Shown here: positions 1-8,173 of the stretch, in pieces
Numbering within the stretch: position 1 is the stretch's first letter
How the letters are laid out: every line of letters begins with the position of its first letter
Source: Silene noctiflora
Taxonomy: Eukaryota; Streptophyta; Magnoliopsida; Caryophyllales; Caryophyllaceae
Direction of reading: 5' to 3'
NCBI GenBank assembly: GCA_009801015.1
Contig: VHZZ01000261.1
Coordinates: 123,764-146,210 of the forward strand
Length of the DNA: 22,447 nt
Translations under genes and position numbers: made by a program
Notes under the pieces: generated by a model
What the model saw: only the letters and a program-made list of their open reading frames with translations
What the model was told of the DNA's origin: nothing
Database searches by the model: none

Positions 1-240
1 AAACATATAAAAATCTTCCTTCTGTTGTTCGATTAAATCGTGTTTTGTGTTGTTAAATTGATGTTGGTTCTCTTAATTTGTGTGTTAAATTGCTGTTGGT
101 TCTCTGTCGTTGTTGTTTCTTATTTGCGATTAAATTCGTAGCTCACTAAAACCGATGATTCATGATTAAACAAAGCATTAAAAACTAAAATTAAAACAGA
201 ATTAATTAAATAAAGTTAGGACATATATTTGTCGATTAAC
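1..240. other. AT-rich sequence with no gene seen
   Basis: No open frame or recognisable element is visible. A short phrase, TTAAATTG(A/C)TGTTGGTTCTC, occurs twice at about 53-107. The stretch lies just past the C-terminal end of the minus-strand pseudogene and may be its 3' flank. Confidence 0.4.
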
Positions 241-1341
241 TTATCCTTCATTTCTTGATCTTTCGGGTTCAAATCTTATTGCGAGAGCAATGTGTTTAGC
301 CAACTCATCTCTATTTCAATTCTCCGGGATTGAACTCTTAGTTCATTGATTTTAAAATCTGCATCGATCTTTTTTGTCGAAACTCAACTTGCTCTTTCAT
401 TGATAGTCTATTTACTTCAATAACTGAGATATCATCCGGAGTAAACATTGAGTCGGACCCGGCTATAGGAGCTTTACCCTGCCTTTTCTTTTTCGCTGCC
501 TCCCTTCCTTCGGGTCGTTCGTAAACGTCAACATTAAAACTAGATGGGGTTGGGACATGTAAGCTAGACGGTGTAGGGACATTGACGCTTGATGGGCTAT
601 AATCCATTTCCGTCCTTGACCTTTTTAAACCCGACAAACTAATGTTCTCACTTACATCAATTTGATTTTTTTTGTAAACTCCATTTTGGATGCTTACTCA
701 TGATTTTATTGTAAACATGAAACTCAACAAATTATTTATTACTATTCTCATTACGAAATAATTTTTGAGCTAATTGTATGTCGTCTTCTTTGTTAGTAAC
801 GCTTGCTGGTGGTCGATTAACAACTTTAGATAACAACCAACGCATTTGTTTACTAGGAAATTGAGTCATTTATAACGATTTCTCATTCCCTCAAGACTCC
901 TAATCCCAATTTCACCTTCAGTTTGATTTTCCTTACGAGTTTGTTCATATAATTCGTAAACTGAATTCCACGTTGTGTTATATTTTTGGTTTTTGTCATA
1001 TATTGAGTCGGTGCTAGATAAAATCCAAGCGGACATAAGAGCTTTATCCTCTTTTTCGGTACAATTTTTTCCGTCGATTTTTAAATTGATGTGATGTTTT
1101 TTGGATGGTGCTTTTTGGATTTAGTTGCACAATAAAGAGGGGTTTCCGCTAAAAAATCGTTAGTCGAGAGTCGAGACAACAACATCGAATTTCCAAAAAT
1201 ATCGAGTTTTTGACTTGGATGGCTACCCGATAATAATTCGGTAAAAGTTGGAGTACTTTGATTTAAATCAAAAGTTAGATTGTTTAGAGATAAATAATCA
1301 TCGGTGACATAATTTGAAATATCATACTCCCTCCGATCCAC
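240..1341 (-). pseudogene. Broken MYB/SANT-like + NAM-associated domain gene (PIF/Harbinger-related type)
   Basis: Reading leftwards, three segments in different frames form one recognisable protein. The N-terminal part (about 1341-1081) is variable and serine-rich. A SANT/trihelix-like segment (about 1075-845) contains CTEKEDKALMSAWI and, later, SLEGMRNRY. A third segment (about 850-665) has the expected LF...HVYNK...HPKW pattern. The C-terminal part (637-338) carries KRSRT and a RPEGREAAKKKRQGK motif, typical of the NAM-associated C-terminal domain. The plant family with this order is often annotated 'glutathione S-transferase T3-like' and is related to the Myb-like partner protein of PIF/Harbinger transposons. 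Breaks seen are a frame change near 1090, a stop followed by a frame change near 865, an in-frame TAA near 730, a frame change in an A-run near 668, and a stop at 335-337 followed by a coding-like tail (ELRVQSRRIEIEMSWLN) in another frame. It is therefore a decayed copy. The first codons of the upstream frame come from the adjoining Stowaway MITE, so the true start is lost. Confidence 0.7.
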
Positions 1342-1419
1342 ACCAATGGTAACATGGACCCACTTTTTGTGAGGAGAAAAGTGGGTTCATGTTACCATTG
1401 GCGTGGATCGGAGGGAGTA
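1325..1419. mobile_element. Stowaway-like MITE (95 bp, near-complete hairpin)
   Basis: The sequence starts TACTCCCTCCGATCC and ends GGATCGGAGGGAGTA. The two arms pair over about 40 bp with only two mismatches, leaving a loop of about 17 bp, so the whole element is a hairpin. TA at each end fits the Stowaway (Tc1/mariner-type) target site. It sits at the 5' edge of the MYB/SANT-like pseudogene. Confidence 0.9.
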
Positions 1420-1708
1420 TTCATTTAAATCCATCATTTTTTGAAAATTAGAGAGATGTAAATTTTTTTTTTCTGTAAGTAATTTTTTTGGGTAAAAGAT
1501 AATAAAAAGTGACTGAATTTTATCCTATTTTTATAAGAATTTATTTAGTTTAAAAAATAATAAGTTAATTAATGTGTGTTAAATTTTATTGTTGGTAGGT
1601 ATTGGTTGAAGTTGGAGTTGAGTTGGGGTGAATGAAGGGTAGTGGAGATGAGTAAATGAAGATGGTACAATCACTGGCAGATGAAGATGGCTGGCAATGG
1701 CTGGCAGT
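1420..1708. other. AT-rich spacer with no gene seen
   Basis: Contains T- and A-rich tracts and a short G-rich stretch (about 1600-1680) in which the phrase GGCTGGCA is repeated just before the hAT-like element. No coding frame is supported. Confidence 0.4.
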
Positions 1709-2260
1709 TAGACCTGTCAAAACGCGACCCGACCCGAAAACCCGACCCGTCCGACCTGTTTTTTTAGGGTTACAAACCCGGTTTTTTCGACCCGTGACCC
1801 GTTTGACCCGAACCCGAAATGACCCTTTATTTTAGGGTCGAGACCCGACCCGTTGGGTCAAATATAAATCAAGATTTTTATTAAAATTTTAATATTTATA
1901 TATTATATTTGAAAAAAATTGTTAAAAAATTATTTTTTTATTATTAAAAATTACAAACATAACTAAAAAGTCAATTTTATATAATTTTTACGATACTTGA
2001 TAATAAAATAATTATTAAAAAAAACTTTAATTTAATAATTATGTCAATATAATTAATGTAAACGTTGAAATAATTAATGTAAATGTTGAATATGATTAAA
2101 ATATTAATTTTAAATATGTTTTATGTTTTTAAAAATTATTTTTTTAATTAAAAAAATAGATTAAAAAAGACGTTAGAAATTATTTCTTGACCCTTATTCT
2201 GACCCTAACCCGACCCGTGACCCGTATGACCCGACCCGCCGAACCTGTTTGACAGGTCTA
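1709..2260. mobile_element. Non-autonomous hAT-like element with ACCCG-rich ends
   Basis: The ends are TAGACCTGTCAAA and TTTGACAGGTCTA, a perfect 13-bp terminal inverted repeat. The element is flanked by exact 8-bp direct repeats CTGGCAGT (1701-1708 and 2261-2268). The 8-bp TSD and TAG...TG termini fit the hAT superfamily. Both ends hold many copies of the short motif ACCCG/GACCCG, while the core (about 1860-2180) is extremely AT-rich and has no open frame. It has no transposase and would depend on one supplied in trans. Repeated subterminal motifs are where hAT transposases typically bind; that role here is inferred. Confidence 0.9.
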
Positions 2261-2268
2261 CTGGCAGT

Positions 2269-2583
2269 GGAGTAGTTTTTTTTATTGTTTTTTTATTCTT
2301 CAATCAATGGAAATTGTACACATAAGTGGGCACCAAGGTGGTCAATTTTGTTCAACATTAGTCACAAATTGACCTTTTATTGTAGAAAGTCACAAATTAA
2401 CCATATTTGGTCACCAATTATCTTGTTTAATTAAGTCATTAGCATGATCAAGCAAGGTCATGACCTAGCAATTGACCTTGCTTGGGCATGATCTAAGAAA
2501 GGGAAGTTCCTCAATGGATTCAATTGTTCAAGTTATAAACTCGCCAAATATTAAAATGCAAAGTCTTATAAAATGGTTTATAG
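2269..2583. other. Spacer with a 12-bp-stem inverted repeat
   Basis: No gene is seen. CAAGCAAGGTCA (2449-2460) pairs perfectly with TGACCTTGCTTG (2473-2484) across a 12-nt loop. The phrase GTCACAAATT also recurs at about 2360-2400. This may be an old MITE remnant. Confidence 0.4.
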
Positions 2584-2592
2584 TATAAATAA

Positions 2593-3723
2593 GGGTTTTT
2601 CTCTCTTGTACCCTTGAAGTGACCACTTTTTTAAACCGTACTCTTGGATTTGACAGAACTAATTGCACACCTAAGTTTCATTAGTTGTTCCCAAATGTGA
2701 CTTAAACACTCTAAACCGTCAACTTTTGCCATTAAGTGCTAACATGGCTTTGATTTTTAACTTTGATTTTTTTTTTCATTTACACTTTCCTCCTTTTTTT
2801 TCAATGTTTTCCCTCTATTTCTTCAATCTCCATTTATTCTAGTCATTATTTCAATCTTCAACCTTCATTTATTCCATTCATTACTACATTTTTCACCCTT
2901 TTTTATTTCATTAATTTCATGGTTTTGATATTACATCTTAATGAACACAATTACTACACCAAAGATGAAAAACAAGCATTAAACATGGAGATAAACTTCA
3001 TAAAGAAAGTTAATTCTTCACACTTCATCTTCAACCCCGTAATCTCAAATTTATTTAGTTTTTCATTATTCATCTTCAACCCCAAACATTCTTCATCTTC
3101 ATAGGCATTACTCCTTCTCAAAGCTTTGGTCTTAAAAACATGTTCATCACCTAACCACATAACAAAATTGTTGCATTCAAGACATTTAAAATACGCTTTT
3201 CGTTAATTAGATGTTGAACAAAAAAAATTCAGAACCGCATTCCTTCCGCATAAATTGCAGCCTTGATTTAGAAATTCAAGGCCTTGAATGAGGTGGTTCA
3301 TCCTCTAATTGCTAGATGAAGAAGACACTTAAGAATAAAAGGAGGATGAAGAATGTAGTAATAAATAGAATAAATGGAGGGTGAAGAACGAATAAAAGGA
3401 GGATGGATGATGGTGAGAGGAAAAATTGAGGTTAATTAATGAAATAAAAGGAGGGTGAAGAATGTAGTAATAAATAAAATAAATGGAGGTTGAAGAAATG
3501 AAGAGAAAATAATGAAAAAAAGGGGGAAAGTGTAAATGAAAAAAAAAAAAAAATCAAAGCCATGTTAGCAATTAACGGAAAAGTTGAGGGTTTACAATGT
3601 TTAAGTCAGGATTGGGAACAACTAATGAAACTTAGGGGTGCAATTAGTATTCTGTCAAATGCAAGGGTACAAGTGTACAACTTAGAAAAGTGAAAATTTC
3701 AGGAGTACAAGAGAGAAAAACTC
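2593..3723. mobile_element. Long-TIR (MULE/foldback-like) non-autonomous element 1
   Basis: The left end, from GGGTTTTTCTCTCTTGTAC, is mirrored by the right end GTACAAGAGAGAAAAACTC. The inverted similarity continues inward through shared phrases such as TTTCATTAGTTGTTCCCAA and AACATGGCTTTGATTTTT, so each arm is roughly 200-340 bp. Imperfect 9-bp flanks TATAAATAA (2584-2592) and GATAAAAAA (3724-3732) agree at 7 of 9 positions, as in an aged Mutator-type TSD. The right arm contains an approximate direct repeat (about 3340-3390 and 3448-3496, GAAGAATGTAGTAATAAAT). The open frames inside are low-complexity and not judged coding. No transposase is visible. Confidence 0.75.
3341..3496. repeat. Direct repeat inside long-TIR element 1
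   Basis: Two copies of an approximately 48-bp purine-rich unit (AGGAGG(A/G)TGAAGAATGTAG...GGAGG(G/T)TGAAG) start near 3341 and 3448. They lie in the right arm, so the arm was extended by duplication. Confidence 0.6.
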
Positions 3724-3840
3724 GATAAAAAAAGCGTTTTTTGTCAGAAGGTACCTAACATTTAAGTCACTTTCTACACAGGTACTTAACATTAATTTTT
3801 TTGCTGAAAAGTACCTAAAGTTTATGTCATTTGTTACGAG

Positions 3841-4308
3841 TACCTCTTTCGTCCCGATCATTTGTTTACCTATTCTATTTGGGATGTCTCTATCAATTGT
3901 TTACCTTTTGCCTTTGATGGACAATTTGATCATCCACCCTAAATTTTCTCCACTTGTCATCTAATAACTGGGATCCTCTTCTTTCCTTGATTTTTGTACC
4001 AAAACCAAAGGTAAACCAATGACCGGGGCCCACAAGGGTGGAGTCTAGTGGTTGAAACTTGGGTGAAATTCCCAGGAGACTCAGGTTCAAGCCTTTCCAA
4101 AAGCAAAATCTTTTGGAGCATTCTTGGCCTGAGTCCATGCCTTATACACTTCAAGCCTGTCACCCTTGGGTGGCTTACCTGGTATACATGGTTTTCAGGC
4201 TATCACATATACCTAAGGGTTTACCCAGTGCGCACCGAAGGTAGCGGCTGCGGGTTCCCTCGTCACCCAAAAAAAATAAAAATAAAAAAGACTGGGATGG
4301 AGGGAGTA
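3841..4308. mobile_element. Stowaway-like MITE interrupted by a SINE
   Basis: The left end TACCTCTTTCGTCCCGATCA is a diverged Stowaway terminus followed by TTTGTTTACC. The right end GGATGGAGGGAGTA is preceded, before the SINE, by the matching inverse AAAGGTAAACCAATGACCGGG (4008-4027). TA borders lie at 3841-3842 and 4307-4308. Removing the SINE would leave an element of about 200 bp. Confidence 0.78.
4028..4289 (+). mobile_element. tRNA-derived SINE
   Basis: An RNA polymerase III A-box-like TGGAGTCTAGTGG (4039-4051) is followed, after about 32 bp, by a B-box GGTTCAAGCC (4084-4093). This is the internal promoter spacing of a tRNA-derived SINE. The body continues to an A-rich tail of A-runs broken by T (about 4269-4289). 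Flanks GACCGGGG (4021-4028) and GACTGGGA (4290-4297) look like a short TSD with one internal transition. Open frames across it are incidental. Insertion is within the right end of the Stowaway element. Confidence 0.8.
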
Positions 4309-4704
4309 CCAATTAACGTTTTTCATAAAAAAAAAAAAAAAATTGACTTTGTGGTTTGACTTGACGGGAAAATGTGATTTATTTTATTATCCCCTTAATC
4401 CATTTCTTTAAGATTGATTAATCACATAATTCAACTTGTTCCCCTCCTCTCCACCTATGCTACCTTATATATCAACTCTCAACCTCAACACTTTTTTCTT
4501 TTGGCTCCATAATTGTAACTATAGGATTCAAATACAAAAAAAAAATATATGTCTTGACTTTTGACGGAGGTATTTGACTATTTGTTAACAAACGAAAAAC
4601 AAACTGTAGCTACTTTTGAGCAAAAAAAAGGTAATGTTAAATACGTGCGCGCAAAGTGACCTGAATATTAGGTACCTTCACACAAAAAAAAACTCATAAA
4701 AAAA

Positions 4705-5290
4705 TGTAAAGTCATGCTAAAGACATAGATACTCTTTTCACAAAAAAAATCGTAGTTGGTACAAGGTTTCTTTGGTGTGATTGTTTAAGTAATATGGCAT
4801 TGGGTTCTAAAGACCTGTGTAAAATCGTTTTACACGATAATTTGTGATATTTATTATGCATAGCTTACTTAGAGTGATTATCGGGTCACTCGATTCGGTT
4901 ATGGAATCATGTCTAAATGGGTATTATAACTCTTGTCATACAGGATTACAGGGTTCGGGTTATGTTGGGTTTAGGTCAATTCAAGTTTATATCGAGTCAT
5001 TGTTGAGTCGGATCATCTTCAGGTGATAGTTATCGTGTTCGGTTCGAATAAGTATTGGGCGGGATCATAAATTTATATTTTATACTTTTTTTTTATGGGT
5101 CACTTATTTTTATGGTAATTTTTGTCGGTGTATTTATTTTAGTTTTAAAATGAAAACAATTAAGATAAATGTTAATTTAGTTGTATTTACACCATTATTA
5201 AGTTATTCTTTATCTGGTCATCCACATCAAGTCACAAGTCAATTTAAGTTAGATTTAGATTAAGACATATAGATTTTAATACTCGGGATT
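4705..5290. other. Repeat-derived sequence without a gene
   Basis: At 4810-4850 a GTGTAAAATCGTTTTACACG hairpin followed by ATAATTTGTG resembles one end of the MITE at 13483-13599. About 4875-5070 has loosely repeated TCGGGT/GGTTCGGGT phrases suggesting a decayed element. 5080-5280 is AT-rich. No coding frame is supported. Confidence 0.4.
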
Positions 5291-5302
5291 TTGTGAGGTC
5301 CT

Positions 5303-5488
5303 ACTCGGTCGAGTTGTTCATCCACTCGACCGAGTGAACGCCACTCGATTGACTCTACTCGACCGAGTAGAGCTGATGTTACGATTTTGGCTGCTGCCTT
5401 GTGCACTCGATCGAGTATGAGGTTCTACTCGACCGAGTGAGTTTCACTCGACCGAGCGATCAAGTGGTCTGCGAACACTCGGTCAAGT
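5303..5488. repeat. Array of eight ACTCGACCGAGT-type quasi-palindromes
   Basis: Copies start at 5303, 5324, 5343, 5357, 5405, 5427, 5446 and 5477. The forms are ACTCGGTCGAGT, ACTCGACCGAGT (three times), ACTCGATCGAGT (a perfect palindrome) and three with one to three changes. Spacing is irregular (14-48 bp) with unrelated sequence between, so this is a dispersed motif array, not a simple tandem repeat. Confidence 0.85.
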
Positions 5489-6299
5489 GCTGCCATTGTC
5501 ACTCGTATCCGCACTATTGAGCCTTGTGGACCAACTCCTTTTGTTTCTTCCTCATTTCCTTATCACCTCACTACCATTCACTTACCCTTATCCTTTCATT
5601 TCAAAATCCTCAAATATCTCCCTAAAAACCTTATCCCCTATTTGGCATTTGTGGTGAAGAACATTTACCAAATCCTCCTTTATTCATCTTTTGATTTGTA
5701 AGTTGGTCCTTTCTTTTCATTTTCCTCTTTGAATTAGTGTAGTAAAGTCATATTGTTGGGAGGTTTATCTTATGGATTTAATTAGGGTCTAACCTAATTA
5801 ATAAGGGATTAATTAGTATTATTGTTGTATTAGTATTGTATTGTGATGGATAGTTATATATTGTGTAGGAGGAGACTTCATAGAAGAACATTTCTAGCTT
5901 TGAGTGCTTGTGTTGAAGAATAGCCAAAGGTAGGGTTATTCCTACTTAGTCTTGGTAGTATAGTTGTCTTACAATGCATTTAATTCATGTATTTCATAGT
6001 TTCCATGTTAATGACACAAGTACAATCATGTTAGTAATTAAGGTTTCATGAAATGGTGATGAAATTGCTTGGTTGTGTTAGTATTTGGGTAGTTGAGTTG
6101 GTACATTTCATTATGAGTGCATTATAACATGAGCATAGGGAAGGATTGGGTGAATTCCTCATTAATCCTTGTTTCAATTGAATTGGATGAATGCATGTGA
6201 ATTATAATTGCCTGATATGCATGGTTGGATACTTGTGTGGTGAGGAGGTGTTGGATGGTGATAATTGGTGGAGGTGGATGGTTACTTTGGAGACGTAAA

Positions 6300-6565
6300 A
6301 CAGTTGGGAGACCGTCTTGCGATTGAGTCGCCCCTTAGAGCTTCCCACTCCAAGGGGGATGTGCACATCTAAGGCTTGAGTATGGAGAGGCAAATGTGGT
6401 TGAGACATGTCGCCTGACAAGGGATCCGAGTCGCTCTTGGGCCCGGTACCACCGGTGTGTCCGAAATACCATCTTACGGGCTGCGGTACGGGTTGTTTGG
6501 TGACGGTGCTGCGGTGTCGTCATCGGGTTGTGGGTATGTCTGGGTGTGTCCCGGTATCGGTGTTA
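6300..6565. other. GC-rich island within LTR-like sequence
   Basis: The stretch from about 6320 to 6560 is clearly richer in G and C than anything around it (for example TTGGGCCCGGTACCACCGGT). It ends abruptly in AT-rich sequence. No frame of useful length is judged real, and it is taken as part of the surrounding LTR-like repeat. Confidence 0.4.
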
Positions 6566-6585
6566 GTAGTGTGGTATTCCATTCA

Positions 6586-6776
6586 TATATTTATTGTGTT
6601 GCATTAATCATCACATCATACATTTAAGTAGTCTTCTTGCATTCATATATCTTGTTGGACATTTATATTGTCGTGACTAANTATATTTATTGTGTTGCAT
6701 TAATCATCACATCATACATTTAAGTAGTCTTCTTGCATTCATATATCTTGTTGGACATTTATATTGTCGTGACTAA
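6586..6776. repeat. Perfect 95-bp duplication separated by one N (probable assembly join)
   Basis: Positions 6586-6680 and 6682-6776 are identical from TATATTTATTGTGTTGC to TTGTCGTGACTAA, with a single N at 6681 between them. Identical copies meeting exactly at an N are best explained by two overlapping contig ends that were joined without merging. Confidence 0.85.
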
Positions 6777-7147
6777 TCAAAGGGCTTTCAAATATCTGTG
6801 TCGATCCATATGGTGATTTCCGCCCATATGGGGAGCAGTGGATTGACAAGTTGCACTTGCATTTCCTTGGGGCTTGGAGCGGCCTCGCCGTTGTGTCTTC
6901 ACTTTCGTTATTAGATTTTTTACTAAACATTAGACTCCACTCTACTTTCAATATGGTTGTATAAATTTGGCGGATTCGTGTTGAATCCCAAGACTTGTAT
7001 TAAATCTCTTAACTAAATTTATCTAGTTCTTGTTTATTTATTTTAATAACTTGTTATAAACCGCTCAATGTCGAAACTTGCACTACAAAGCTTGGGAAAC
7101 CAAGCCTTGTAACCCCTCCATGAGTCGGGATAGTATAGAGGAACTAG

Positions 7148-7841
7148 TAGAGCTGTTCAAATGCGGGTTTGGGCCGGACATGGGCCGGGCCGTGAAGAAA
7201 AAACTTACCCTTTAAGACCTTAATGGGCGGGGCGGGCCATAATTATGGGCCAATTATCCTTGCCCTTGCCCGCCCTTTCGTGAAAAGTCGGGCGGCCCAT
7301 GGGTTAATGGGCCATAACACGATACTTTAACNGTTAATTACGTATTCGGTATAGAATGACTTCTATTCAAGCTACTTTTTTATATCACATATCTTGATCT
7401 GAAATTTAATATGAGGTATATAAATTCATGTATAGTGAAGACATAAAGATTGGACGTAAACATTATTGTTTGAACATTTATTTAATTTAGACGTTTTATT
7501 AATTAAAATATATAAATATTTTCGTTATATTTTACTTTTTTTGTTTACGTATTATATTTTACGTATTATTATTTTAGTGTTCCATATCCTTATAAAAGTG
7601 ATACAATTTTCTTTAAAAAATGTCTTTTTTTAAGAGTAAAAGTAACGGATTTAAATAGTAAATGGGTCTGATGGGCCGGCCCGTGGGCTTTTCTTATTGT
7701 CCATACCCGCCTGTTTAACTTGGCGGGCTGAGCTTGACCCGCCCTCTTAATTTTTTGGTAAAAAATACTTGTCCAAGCCCACGAAATAAGTGGGCTGGGC
7801 AGGACGGGCCTAATGGGCGGGCCGACCCGTGAACAGCTATA
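7148..7841. mobile_element. Non-autonomous hAT-like element with GGGCC/GGCGGG-rich ends
   Basis: The left end TAGAGCTGTTCA and right end TGAACAGCTATA form a 12-bp inverted repeat with one mismatch, matching hAT-type termini. Both ends are packed with GGGCC, GGGCGG and GGCCC motifs, and the core (about 7330-7650) is AT-rich with no gene. AGAGGAAC (7137-7144) and AGAGGAAG (7842-7849) look like an 8-bp TSD with one change, but the left copy is separated from the terminus by an extra TAG, as if the first three terminal bases were duplicated. It interrupts LTR-like sequence. Confidence 0.82.
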
Positions 7842-7859
7842 AGAGGAAGGCTCTTGGCC

Positions 7860-8173
7860 TTTGGGGGGTGTTTCATAATTTAACCTCGAATGTTTGGTTT
7901 ATTTTCACCCCTTTTTATGCATTCTATCGAATCATTTTGTGGGCTGTCCGAATCAAGTCCCTCGAATTGAGTGAGCTTTTTAAATTGTCATGAGAAAAAT
8001 CACCCAAAAACTAAGTAGACTACATGGGTAGATTAGTAAAACTGCGTGAAGAAAATCAGAAATAAACACTTTTCCTCATTGCTCTAGGAATTGAGTTTGG
8101 GTTATAACATGAACTTCATGAAACCCTCATAAAAAACTCAATCAAATTTACAATCTTGAATTAAAATTGCAAG
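7860..8173 (+). promoter_or_regulatory. Upstream region and probable 5' UTR of the SAYSD1-like gene
   Basis: About 310 bases between the end of the repeat region and the start codon. No clear TATA box is assignable. A short upstream reading frame (ATG 8109-8111, stop TAA 8130-8132; seven residues) ends 41 bases before the main ATG at 8174. Whether it lies in the transcript is unknown. Confidence 0.4.

Larger units (their letters stand above)
3734..4695. mobile_element. Long-TIR (MULE-like) element 2, carrying nested insertions
   Basis: The left arm (about 3734-3840) begins GCGTTTTTTGTCAGAAGGTACC. The right arm (about 4560-4695) read in reverse begins GAGTTTTTTTTTGTGTGAAGG, followed by ACCTAA. 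Both then run through GTCACTTT, TTAACATTA and TTTTTTTGCT phrases in the same order. The flanks are an exact 9-bp direct repeat ATAAAAAAA (3725-3733 and 4696-4704), the TSD size of Mutator-like elements. The A-rich sequence lowers its weight slightly. No transposase is present. Much of the interior is a later Stowaway insertion that itself carries a SINE. Confidence 0.82.
5280..7860 (+). mobile_element. LTR-retrotransposon-like sequence (solo LTR or fragment), interrupted by a hAT-like element
   Basis: No open frames occur. The character is that of a long plant LTR or leader: a short-repeat array (5303-5488), a pyrimidine-rich stretch (5520-5650), an AT-rich part, a GC-rich island (about 6300-6560) and CCAAGCCTTGTAACCCCTCC-type sequence before the hAT-like insertion. 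Neither LTR boundary nor a TSD could be fixed, so orientation and limits are inferred. The sequence resumes after the hAT-like element at 7842. Confidence 0.4.

Noticed and set aside
2763-3104. 113-codon plus-strand frame rich in Phe/Ser/Ile, and an overlapping 68-codon minus frame
   Set aside because: Both lie inside a long-TIR element in T- or A-rich low-complexity DNA and match no family.
3967-4298. Exact 8-bp repeat ACTGGGAT (3967-3974 and 4291-4298) as the SINE's TSD
   Set aside because: The left copy is 60 bp upstream of where a tRNA-derived SINE should begin, and the stretch 4008-4027 is clearly Stowaway sequence. The GACCGGGG/GACTGGGA pair fits both elements better.
4048-4359. Plus-strand frame of 103 codons and overlapping short frames
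   Set aside because: They run across the SINE, its A-tail and the end of the Stowaway, so the openness is incidental.
6202-6607. Several 60-70 codon frames on both strands
   Set aside because: They occur in the GC-rich island of LTR-like DNA, where stop codons are rare by composition; no protein signature is present.
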